This document shows positions 56,484 to 64,000 of a stretch of 64,000 nt of DNA, piece after piece. The stretch covers positions 248,001-312,000 of the forward strand of contig CAWEOA010000002.1 of NCBI GenBank assembly GCA_963810615.1. Direction: 5' to 3'. The position numbers and the translations under genes were made by a program. The DNA comes from JARRQJ01 sp963810615. GTDB lineage: Bacteria; Pseudomonadota; Gammaproteobacteria; DRLM01. Under the pieces are notes generated by a model that saw only the letters and a list, made by a program, of their open reading frames with translations, was not told the origin of the DNA and searched no databases. How positions within the stretch are numbered: position 1 is the stretch's first letter; each line of letters opens with the position of its first letter.

Positions 56484-57395
56484 TCAGCTCGCCGGTATGG
56501 GCTGCATGAACAGGATCGGAGCGTGCGCGGCATCTTCGAAGGTCACCAACTCCCACGCCGACTCATCGGCCATGAGGGCACGCAAGAGACGATTATTGAG
56601 CGCATGGCCGGATTTATAACCGTTAAATGCGCCAATCAAGCTCCGTCCCAGTAAATATAGATCCCCGATGGCGTCCAGTACCTTATGTTTAACGAATTCG
56701 TCGTCATAGCGCAAGCCGTCCTCATTTAACACCCGGTAATCGTCCACGACTACCGCGTTATCGAGGCTGGCGCCGAGCGCCAAACGCTTCTCCCGCATCA
56801 GTTCGACATCGCGCATGAAACCAAAGGTCCTTGCCCGGCTCACTTCCTTCACAAAGGATGTCGTGGAGAAATCCACCACAGCTTCCTGGCAACGATTTTT
56901 GAAGACGGGATGGTCGAACTCAATGGCGAAAGAAACCTTGAAACCCTCAAAAGGATCAAAGCGAGCCCATTTATCCCCATCTTCTACCTGGACACGTTTC
57001 TTTATACGGATAAAGCGCTTAGGGGCATTTTGATCTTCGACACCGGCGGACTGCACCAAGAATACGAACGGACCGGCACTGCCGTCCATGATCGGGACTT
57101 CCGGGGCACTTACATCCACATACGCATTGTCTATGCCCAAGCCGGCCAAGGCGGATAAAAGATGTTCAACGGTGGCGACGCGCGCGCCATTACACATCAA
57201 AGACGTGGACAAGGTCGTATCGCCCACGTTCTCCGCCCGAGCCGGGATTTCAACGGGCGGATCCAAATCCACTCGCCGAAACACGATGCCCGTGTCCACG
57301 GCCGCGGGGCGCAATGTGAGGTACACCTTTTCTCCAGTATGCAATCCGATACCCGTGGCCCGAATTACATTTTTCAGCGTTCTCTGCCTGATCAT
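56484..57395 (-). CDS. lpxC: UDP-3-O-acyl-N-acetylglucosamine deacetylase
   Basis: Zinc deacetylase that commits precursors to lipid A synthesis. From the ATG at 57395 (MIRQRTLKNVIRATGIGLHT) it has 303 residues, the usual length. Zinc and catalytic residues appear in VEHLLSALAGLGIDN and KHKVLDAIGDLYLLG, with SGHALNNRLLRALM near the end. AGGA lies five bases before the ATG. The upstream part of the frame is not conserved. It follows ftsZ, as in E. coli, confirming a Gram-negative outer membrane. Confidence 0.97.
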   Translation of the reverse strand: MIRQRTLKNVIRATGIGLHTGEKVYLTLRPAAVDTGIVFRRVDLDPPVEIPARAENVGDTTLSTSLMCNGARVATVEHLLSALAGLGIDNAYVDVSAPEVPIMDGSAGPFVFLVQSAGVEDQNAPKRFIRIKKRVQVEDGDKWARFDPFEGFKVSFAIEFDHPVFKNRCQEAVVDFSTTSFVKEVSRARTFGFMRDVELMREKRLALGASLDNAVVVDDYRVLNEDGLRYDDEFVKHKVLDAIGDLYLLGRSLIGAFNGYKSGHALNNRLLRALMADESAWELVTFEDAAHAPILFMQPIPAS

Positions 57396-57534
57396 TCCGT
57401 TCCTGATGCCCCTCGAAGCCCCTATAACGGGCCAGTGCTTAGCACGCCGCATGGTAGCACAGCGACTACCCCCTGCCTAGCATATCCTCCCGACGCTAAG
57501 CCTGGGGCGCCTCTCCGCCGCTGCAGTCAAGCGC

Positions 57535-58686
57535 CTAGTCCGCCTGACGGCGCAAGAAAGCGGGAATGTCCAGATAATCCAGATCCGCTTCCGCCGCCGC
57601 TCTGTGATGCCCGCCTCCGGCTGCCGCCACATTCTGGTTACGAATCACCGCCGGCCGCTCCAACTGTCTATAGTCCACCTCACCGGTATTTTTATAGGCC
57701 ACAACCTTGGGCTGTTCCGGGACTTCGTCTTCCCGACCCAGACCGGTCGCGACCACCGTCACCCGGATCTCGTCCTCCATCTCAGGATCGATAACCGTAC
57801 CGACCACTACCGTAGCATTCTCCGAGGCGAATTCCTTGACGGTGTTCCCAACTTCCTCAAACTCGCCGATACCCAGATCCAAGCCGGCCGTCACATTGAC
57901 CAAAATACCTCGCGCCCCAGCCAAATTGATATCTTCCAGCAAAGGGCTGTTCACCGCTGCTTCGGCGGCCTGACGCGCCCGATCCTCGCCCGTCGCCCGA
58001 CCGGAGCCCATCATGGCCATACCCATCTCACTCATGACGGTACGCACATCAGCAAAGTCCACGTTGATCAACCCGGGCCGGGTGATGAGCTCGGCAATCC
58101 CTTGTACCGCCCCCTGCAAGACGTTATTGGCGGAACGGAAGGCATCCAGCAAGGACACATTCTTACCCAATACCGACAGGAGTTTTTCATTGGGGATAGT
58201 GATTAAGGAGTCCACGTACTGGGACAGCTCCTTGATCCCGTGATCCGCCACGGCGATACGTTTCCTCCCCTCGAAGGGAAAGGGTTTGGTGACCACCGCA
58301 ACGGTCAAGATACCCAATTCCTTAGCCGCTTGCGCCACGATCGGCGCACCGCCGGTACCGGTGCCACCGCCCATGCCCGCCGTGATGAACAACATATCCG
58401 CGCCTTCGATCACTTCGATGATGCGATCGCGATCTTCCATGGCGGCCTGACGGCCCACATCGGGATTGGCGCCGGCACCCAGCCCTTTGGTGATGCTGGC
58501 ACCCAATTGTATGACGGTGCGCATCGAACAATTGCGCAGGGCCTGCGCATCGGTATTGGCGCAGACGAACTCCACACCCTCGATATTCCCTTTCACCATA
58601 TGCTCAACGGCATTACCGCCACCGCCACCCACGCCGATGACTTTAATTACCGCGTTTTGAGGACAGGTATCCATGAGTTCAAACAT
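57535..58686 (-). CDS. ftsZ: Cell division GTPase FtsZ
   Basis: Tubulin-like GTPase that forms the division ring. The 383-residue protein has GVGGGGGNAV (19-28), the tubulin signature GGGTGTG (106-112), the T7 region NVDFADVRTVMSEMG, a variable linker and the C-terminal peptide LDYLDIPAFLRRQAD that binds FtsA and ZipA. Length matches E. coli (383). It lies 56 bases after ftsA in the division cluster. Confidence 0.99.
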   Translation of the reverse strand: MFELMDTCPQNAVIKVIGVGGGGGNAVEHMVKGNIEGVEFVCANTDAQALRNCSMRTVIQLGASITKGLGAGANPDVGRQAAMEDRDRIIEVIEGADMLFITAGMGGGTGTGGAPIVAQAAKELGILTVAVVTKPFPFEGRKRIAVADHGIKELSQYVDSLITIPNEKLLSVLGKNVSLLDAFRSANNVLQGAVQGIAELITRPGLINVDFADVRTVMSEMGMAMMGSGRATGEDRARQAAEAAVNSPLLEDINLAGARGILVNVTAGLDLGIGEFEEVGNTVKEFASENATVVVGTVIDPEMEDEIRVTVVATGLGREDEVPEQPKVVAYKNTGEVDYRQLERPAVIRNQNVAAAGGGHHRAAAEADLDYLDIPAFLRRQAD

Positions 58687-58742
58687 AATCAGTCTCCTTT
58701 GCTGCTACCCGTTAATGATTCGATTCAATAAAACCCAGATTG

Positions 58743-59978
58743 CTAAAAATTACCCTTAAACCAACCCTTCATCCTTTCCCATACCGATATCCCTTCTCCT
58801 CCGATCACGCCGCCCAGCCTTTGACGATTACGGTGTTTTTGACCGAACAACAACAAGCCCACCCCGGTGGCATAAATAGGATTGCGCACCACGTCCACCA
58901 ACCCGGTGACATGCTGCGGCACGCCCAGCCGCACCGGCGCATGAAAAATCTCCTCAGCCAACTCGATGACCCCCTCCATCTTGGAGCTGCCGCCGGTCAT
59001 CACCACTCCCGCCGCAATCAGGTCTTCAAAACCGCTGCGGCGCAATTCCGCCTGCACCAAATTGAGCAACTCTTCATAACGAGGCTCCACCACCTCGGCC
59101 AAGGTCTGGCGCGCCAGGCGCCGCGGAGCGCGATCGCCCACGCTGGGCACCTCGATGGTCTCATCCGCCATGGCCAATTGCGTCAGGGCACAGGCGTATT
59201 TGATCTTGATCTCTTCGGCGTGTTGCGTAGGCGTCCGCAAGGCCACCGCGATGTCGTTGGTGACTTGATCGCCGGCGATAGGGATCACTGCGGTATGACG
59301 AATGGAACCATCGGTAAACACGGCGATGTCAGTGGTCCCGCCGCCGATGTCCACCAGACACACACCCAGATCTTTTTCATCCTCGGTGAGCACCGCATAG
59401 CTGGAGGCCAACTGCTCAAGAATGATGTCGTCCACCTCCAAGCCACACCGCTTGACGCACTTGACGATGTTCTGCGCGGCACTCACCGCCCCGGTCACCA
59501 GATGAACCTTGGCCTCCAAACGAACGCCCGACATCCCCACCGGCTCGTGGATGCCCTCCTGATTGTCGATGACGAATTCCTGGGGCAGGACATGGAGAAT
59601 CTTTTGGTCCGCCGGAATCGCGACGGCGCGCGCGGCATCGATTACCCGGTCCACATCACCGGACACCACTTCACGATCGCGAATAGCGACGATGCCATGA
59701 GAATTCAGGCTGCGGATATGGCTGCCGGCGATCCCGGCATAGACCGAATGAATCTGGCAACCGGCCATCAACTCCGCTTCCTCAACGGCGCGCTGAATGG
59801 ATTGCACCGTGGATTCGATGTTGACCACCACACCCTTCTTCAAACCCCGAGAAGGATGTGATCCCAGACCCACGATGTTGATGGCGCCGTCCGTCTTCAC
59901 TTCGCCGACGATAGCCACCACCTTCGAGGTGCCGATATCCAAACCGACGATCAAATCCTTTTCACCTTTTTTCGACAT
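58743..59978 (-). CDS. ftsA: Cell division protein FtsA
   Basis: Actin-fold ATPase that tethers FtsZ filaments to the membrane. The 411-residue protein shows VGLDIGTSKVVAIVGE (phosphate 1), a 1C-domain insertion, VDIGGGTTDIAVF (phosphate 2) and VVMTGGSSKMEGV (adenosine motif). It ends with an amphipathic, basic tail (SVWERMKGWFKGNF), the membrane-targeting sequence. It lies between ftsQ and ftsZ as in most proteobacteria. Confidence 0.98.
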   Translation of the reverse strand: MSKKGEKDLIVGLDIGTSKVVAIVGEVKTDGAINIVGLGSHPSRGLKKGVVVNIESTVQSIQRAVEEAELMAGCQIHSVYAGIAGSHIRSLNSHGIVAIRDREVVSGDVDRVIDAARAVAIPADQKILHVLPQEFVIDNQEGIHEPVGMSGVRLEAKVHLVTGAVSAAQNIVKCVKRCGLEVDDIILEQLASSYAVLTEDEKDLGVCLVDIGGGTTDIAVFTDGSIRHTAVIPIAGDQVTNDIAVALRTPTQHAEEIKIKYACALTQLAMADETIEVPSVGDRAPRRLARQTLAEVVEPRYEELLNLVQAELRRSGFEDLIAAGVVMTGGSSKMEGVIELAEEIFHAPVRLGVPQHVTGLVDVVRNPIYATGVGLLLFGQKHRNRQRLGGVIGGEGISVWERMKGWFKGNF

Positions 59979-60016
59979 CTCTTTAGTATCTCCGCAAGAT
60001 CAAAATCTCAGATTGG

Positions 60017-60853
60017 CTATTGCCGTTTTCCGGTCTGTTTCCAACGCACCGCAAAACCGTTGCTGTAACGCAAATCCACTCTGGCAACCGTCGCCGCGCG
60101 ATCATGAAAGGCACGACGATAAAACCTCACGAACTTCAACAAACGCCCATAACCATTGCCCCGCCCCAACACCACCTGCATCCCGTTATCCAAGTCCAAT
60201 CCCCAGGCGCGACGTTCGTCCAGGGTCAGACGATCGATATGCACGCCCAACGGGGCCAAAATCCCGCTCATATCGCGGAGCGCCGCAACGACAAGCTCTC
60301 CGGAACCCTCGGGACCCTGCAGGGTGGGTAAGCCTCCCGGATAAGTCGCGCGCGGAGGACTGAAGATTTCTCCGCCGGCGTTGACCAAGGCCTCCTCACC
60401 CCACCGGGCAACCGGCACTTGCTCGGTCACGGCGATATGCACCGCATCCGGCCACGCCCGTCGCACTTCCGCATGCTTGACCCAAGGCAGGGTTTGCACC
60501 ACTTGTTGCACCCGCCGCACATCCACGGTCAAAAAATTACCCTTCAGAAACGGCTTGACTGCAGCACGTACCATGGATGGATTGACGTGAGTGAAAGCCC
60601 CTTGCACCTGCACGCTCCTGATGGGCAGCACGTGTGGATCGGTGAGCGTCGACCAGACCCAGCCTAAGACCCCGGCCAACACCAAACCCGTCGCCATGAT
60701 CAAGGCCCCGCGCAAGCCCGCGGTCACGCCTTCCCAAGACCGCGTTACCGGAGCCGCCGGCCTGCGCCGCGACGTAACGCGCGACGCCACCTTGCGTCCC
60801 GAACGACGCCACAAGGGACTCAGTGACATCATGTCTCTTACCGTAACGCTCAT
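60017..60853 (-). CDS. ftsQ: Cell division protein FtsQ
   Basis: Bitopic divisome protein that links FtsA/FtsK to FtsB-FtsL. From the ATG at 60853 it has 278 residues: a basic cytoplasmic tail, one transmembrane helix (about 50-70), a POTRA domain (IRSVQVQGAFTHVNPSMVRA onward) and a beta domain ending with the family's YSNGFAVRWK. The start overlaps the ddl stop as ATGA, so I prefer it to the upstream in-frame ATG at 60883. Confidence 0.94.
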   Translation of the reverse strand: MSVTVRDMMSLSPLWRRSGRKVASRVTSRRRPAAPVTRSWEGVTAGLRGALIMATGLVLAGVLGWVWSTLTDPHVLPIRSVQVQGAFTHVNPSMVRAAVKPFLKGNFLTVDVRRVQQVVQTLPWVKHAEVRRAWPDAVHIAVTEQVPVARWGEEALVNAGGEIFSPPRATYPGGLPTLQGPEGSGELVVAALRDMSGILAPLGVHIDRLTLDERRAWGLDLDNGMQVVLGRGNGYGRLLKFVRFYRRAFHDRAATVARVDLRYSNGFAVRWKQTGKRQ

Positions 60854-61785
60854 GGTTTCAAGGTCTCCTCCAGGATGCGCCACACCAAGTCGTCAAAAGA
60901 CAGCCCCGCCTGGCGGGCCGCCATGGGCACCAGACTGTGATCCGTCATCCCCGGCACGGTATTCACCTCGATCAGCCAGGGCCGCCCCTCGCCATCCACC
61001 ATAAAATCCACCCGCCCCCAGCCATGACATCCCAATACCTGGAAGGCCCTTAAGGCCAGGCGCTGCAATTCCGCTTCTTGGGCCTGATCCAGCCCGCAGG
61101 GGCAGAGATATCGGGTATCCGTGGCGAAGTACTTGGCTTGATAGTCGTAAAAGGCGCGCGGGGTCTCGACGCGTATCATTGGCAAGGCCTCATGGCCAAG
61201 GACCGCACAGGTATATTCGCCGCCCTGAATGAACCGCTCGGCGATCACGCAATCGTCCAGCTCCCGCGCCGCAGCCAGCGCGGCGGGCAACTGCGCCGCA
61301 TCGGTGACCTTACTCATGCCCAGACTGGAACCTTCACGTGACGGCTTGATCATCAGCGGCAAGCCCAGGCGGGCGATCAGCTCGTCGGGCCGGCTTTCAT
61401 CATCGATCACCACGAACTCCGGCACCGCCAGATCCAGGGCCTGCCACAACCATTTGCTGCGCAACTTATCCATGCCCAGCGCCGAGCCTAAGACACCGCT
61501 GCCGGTATACGGCAAACCCAGCGTCTCCAGGGCGCCTTGAATCACGCCGTCTTCGCCGCCGCGGCCGTGCAGGATGATGAACACGCGGTCGAAGCCCTGG
61601 CCAAGTCGCTGCAACACGTCGTCACCCGCATCGACGGCACGGGCATCGACACCGCGCTGCAGCAAGGCGGCATGCACCGCGCGACCACTCTTCAAGGAAA
61701 TCTCGCGCTCCGCGGAACGCCCCCCCATCAACACCGCCACCCGACCGAAGGCCTTGGGATCTTGTACGCGCTGGACGGCGGTCAT
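60850..61785 (-). CDS. ddl: D-alanine-D-alanine ligase
   Basis: ATP-grasp enzyme that makes the D-Ala-D-Ala dipeptide of peptidoglycan. The 311-residue protein has the family motifs VLMGGRSAEREISLKSG and HGRGGEDGVIQGALETLGLP. It also has MIKPSREGSSLGM and the C-terminal LIEVNTVPGMTDHSLVPMAA. Size and place match the DdlB type. Its start overlaps the murB stop by four bases (ATGA). Confidence 0.97.
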   Translation of the reverse strand: MTAVQRVQDPKAFGRVAVLMGGRSAEREISLKSGRAVHAALLQRGVDARAVDAGDDVLQRLGQGFDRVFIILHGRGGEDGVIQGALETLGLPYTGSGVLGSALGMDKLRSKWLWQALDLAVPEFVVIDDESRPDELIARLGLPLMIKPSREGSSLGMSKVTDAAQLPAALAAARELDDCVIAERFIQGGEYTCAVLGHEALPMIRVETPRAFYDYQAKYFATDTRYLCPCGLDQAQEAELQRLALRAFQVLGCHGWGRVDFMVDGEGRPWLIEVNTVPGMTDHSLVPMAARQAGLSFDDLVWRILEETLKP

Positions 61786-62699
61786 GACGACGACCCTCCT
61801 TTTACCGCATCGCCGACGATATGCACTTCGCGATGCAGGCGAATGCCATGCACCCGTTCCACGCTTGCCGCCACCTGGGCAATCAGGGCTTCCATGTCGG
61901 CCGCAGTCGCGTCACCGTTATTGATAATGAAATTGGCATGCTTGGTGGAAACACAGGCGCCGCCGCGGCATAAGCCTTTCAAGCCGCAGGTCTCGATCAG
62001 GCGCGCCGCATGATCGCCGGGCGGGTTGCGAAAAACCGAGCCGCAGCTGGGCAGGCCGATGGGTTGCGTCTGATTGCGTCGCTCCAGCAAGGCCTTGACC
62101 CGGGCAAGACTTGCCGCACCGTCACCGGCTTGCAATTGCAGCTCCACCATTATGAACCATTCCCCAGCCGGCCCATGCACTTCGCGATACGCCGCCTGAA
62201 AATCACCGGGCTCGCGCCACCGGCGCAGCCCATGACGATCGACGGTCTCGACGCGCCGCACCAAGGGCCAGGTCTCACCACCGAAGGCACCGGCGTTCAT
62301 AGCCAGCGCGCCACCCATGGTCCCGGGGATACCGGCCAGAAATTCCCCGCCTACCAGATTCATGCCTGCACAGAAGCGCGCCACCTTGTTGCACGCCACA
62401 CCAGCGCCGGCCTGCACCCTAAGCGCATCGACTTGAACCAAATCCATCAAGGCGCCGCTGGTGGCGATCACTGTTCCTGAAATACCGCCATCGCGCACCA
62501 GCATGTTGCTGCCCAGTCCCAGCCACAACAGCGGCTCCTCTGCAGGGAGTTGCTGCAGAAAGGCAACCAAGTCGTCGATGTCCGCCGGCTCGTAAAAGGT
62601 GCGGGCCGGCCCGCCCACCCGCCACGAAACATGACGGGCCATGGGCTCGTCGTGACGCAGCTTACCGCGCAGCAATGCATGATGCTGGGCGGCCATCAT
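61782..62699 (-). CDS. murB: UDP-N-acetylenolpyruvoylglucosamine reductase
   Basis: FAD- and NADPH-dependent enzyme that completes UDP-MurNAc. The 305-residue protein is the type II (shorter) form: it shows SWRVGGPARTFYEP and GLGSNMLVRDGGISG, then GIPGTMGGALAMNAGAFGGE, PSCGSVFRNPPG (catalytic Ser) and KHANFIINNGDATA. It is unlike the 342-residue type I enzyme of E. coli but common next to murC and ddl in other proteobacteria. Both ends overlap neighbours by four bases. Confidence 0.97.
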   Translation of the reverse strand: MMAAQHHALLRGKLRHDEPMARHVSWRVGGPARTFYEPADIDDLVAFLQQLPAEEPLLWLGLGSNMLVRDGGISGTVIATSGALMDLVQVDALRVQAGAGVACNKVARFCAGMNLVGGEFLAGIPGTMGGALAMNAGAFGGETWPLVRRVETVDRHGLRRWREPGDFQAAYREVHGPAGEWFIMVELQLQAGDGAASLARVKALLERRNQTQPIGLPSCGSVFRNPPGDHAARLIETCGLKGLCRGGACVSTKHANFIINNGDATAADMEALIAQVAASVERVHGIRLHREVHIVGDAVKGGSSS

Positions 62700-64000
62700 G
62701 GCGTCCCCTCTTTGAGTTGTTCCGGCAGCTTCGCCGCCGCCGCACCGATATCACCCGCCCCCAAGGTGAGCAGCACATCGCCGTCCCGCAAGACGCTGCA
62801 CAACACCGCGGGCAAGTCCGTCACAGCATCGACGAACACCGGATCGACTTGGCCGCGGGCGCGGATCGCACGACTGAGCGCGCGACCGTCAGCGGCGGCG
62901 ATGGGCTCCTCCCCGGCCGGATACACGTCCAACAACACCAGAACATCCACCTCGGAGAGCACCTTGACGAAGTCTTCAAACAGGTCACGGGTCCGGCTGT
63001 AGCGATGCGGCTGAAATGCCGTAACCAGGCGCCGTTGCGGCCAACCGGCGCGAATGGCTTCCACCGTGGCCGCAACCTCCCGGGGATGATGACCGTAATC
63101 ATCGATCATCAACACCGATCCGGCCGTGGTGGCGATCTCGCCATAGAGTTGAAAACGCCGGCCTATCCCCTGGAAGCCAGTCAAGGCGCGTTGAATAGCA
63201 CCATCGTCCACGCCCAATTCCTGAGCCACGGCGATGGCGGCCAGGGCGTTGAGCACATTGTGATGGCCGGCCAGGTTAAGGCTGACCTCCAGCTCCGCGC
63301 CGCCGCGGCGCACTACCTTGAAGTGCGTAGTCGCTGCCTGCTGGCGGATATCGCGCGCCCACACATCCGCCTCTTTGGAAAGGCCATAGGTCAGACTGGG
63401 ACGCGGCAACTGCGGCAACAACTCGGCGATGACCGGATCGTCCAAACACACCACGGCCAGTCCATAGAAGGGCAACTGATGGAGAAATTCGATGAAGGTC
63501 TGACGCAAACGGCCGAAGTCACCGCCATAGGTCTCCATGTGATCGACGTCGATATTGGTGACCACCGCGATCATCGGCACAAGGTGCAAGAACGAGGCAT
63601 CGCTTTCATCGGCCTCCGCCACCAGATACTCACCGGCGCCCAATCGGGCATTGCCGCCGATACTATTAAGACGCCCGCCGATGACAAAGGTCGGATCGAG
63701 CCCCCCTTCGGCCAACAGACTGGCGATGAGACTGGTAGTCGTGGTCTTACCATGAGTCCCCGCCACGGCGATCCCATAACGGAAGCGCATCAGTTCGGCG
63801 AGCATCTCGGCGCGTCGCACTACCGGGATGCGACGACGCTGGGCCTCTTTCACCTCGGGGTTGCTCTGCTCGACGGCGCTGGACACCACCACCACATCGC
63901 TGTCTTCCACCCAGCGCGCGTCGTGACCGATGTGTATCGTCATCCCCAATCCGGCAAAACGGCGGGTAAGGGCATTCTCCTTGATGTCGGAGCCGGAAAC
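62696..64000 (-). CDS. murC: UDP-N-acetylmuramate-L-alanine ligase MurC (5' end outside window)
   Basis: Adds L-alanine to UDP-MurNAc using ATP. The frame is open from the window edge (VSGSDIKENALTRRFAGLGM) for 434 codons to the stop, so about 30-40 N-terminal residues are missing. Visible motifs are VVVSSAVEQSNPEV, the P-loop GTHGKTTTTSLIA, YLVAEADESDASFL, DDYGHHPREVAATVEAIR and FQPHRYSRTRDL. The stop overlaps the murB start. murG and ftsW are expected just beyond the edge. Confidence 0.97.
   Translation of the reverse strand, partial: VSGSDIKENALTRRFAGLGMTIHIGHDARWVEDSDVVVVSSAVEQSNPEVKEAQRRRIPVVRRAEMLAELMRFRYGIAVAGTHGKTTTTSLIASLLAEGGLDPTFVIGGRLNSIGGNARLGAGEYLVAEADESDASFLHLVPMIAVVTNIDVDHMETYGGDFGRLRQTFIEFLHQLPFYGLAVVCLDDPVIAELLPQLPRPSLTYGLSKEADVWARDIRQQAATTHFKVVRRGGAELEVSLNLAGHHNVLNALAAIAVAQELGVDDGAIQRALTGFQGIGRRFQLYGEIATTAGSVLMIDDYGHHPREVAATVEAIRAGWPQRRLVTAFQPHRYSRTRDLFEDFVKVLSEVDVLVLLDVYPAGEEPIAAADGRALSRAIRARGQVDPVFVDAVTDLPAVLCSVLRDGDVLLTLGAGDIGAAAAKLPEQLKEGTP

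Overview
The window is a dense chromosomal segment of a gammaproteobacterium. The evidence is gene order: secE-nusG-rplK-rplA-rplJ-rplL-rpoB behind tRNA-Tyr/Gly/Thr-tuf-tRNA-Trp; a Pseudomonas-like rpmG-rpmB-radC-coaBC-dut-algC-argB-pyrE block; pilT divergent from yggS-proC-yggT; and the murC-murB-ddl-ftsQ-ftsA-ftsZ-lpxC-secA division cluster. A type I sulfide:quinone oxidoreductase with all three redox cysteines, plus a TauE/SafE-type anion exporter, suggests sulfide or sulfur oxidation. Genus cannot be fixed from this sequence. Almost every gene is a housekeeping gene; I saw no insertion sequence, prophage, CRISPR array or defence island.

Layout. 1-9.1 kb (minus): the translation/transcription supercluster. 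It starts at a strong tRNA-Tyr promoter and runs through four tRNAs and tuf to rpoB, which leaves the window. An L10 leader RNA and an rplL-rpoB attenuator are visible. 9.2-23 kb: an ATP sulfurylase/APS kinase fusion with a degenerate sulfurylase half, galE, hrpB, ilvD with small membrane proteins on both sides, an orphan PaaK-like ligase, recQ, a holin-like membrane protein, ttcA and a 30-residue membrane protein. 22.8-34 kb: argA, sqr with an inverted-repeat-rich upstream region, emrAB, ptsP-rppH, a HAD phosphatase and a BtuCD-type ABC pair.

34-50.7 kb: pilT, yggS-proC-yggT-yggU, a dynamin-like GTPase, xth, pyrE, a TSUP permease, a DUF4124 protein, argB, a membrane-anchored algC with a probable internal start, dut, coaBC, radC, rpmB-rpmG and a fatty-acid desaturase. 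50.8-64 kb (mostly minus): argJ, secA, an M23 peptidase, a DciA-like DUF721 gene on the opposite strand, lpxC, ftsZ, ftsA, ftsQ, ddl, murB and murC, the last truncated by the window end.

Many genes overlap by 1-4 bases (rplK/rplA, emrA/emrB, HAD/permease/ATPase, murC/murB/ddl/ftsQ), which points to translational coupling. The items most worth follow-up are the degenerate sulfurylase-kinase fusion, the operator-like palindromes upstream of sqr, the dual-start structure of algC, the 30-residue membrane protein and a small inverted-repeat element upstream of recQ.
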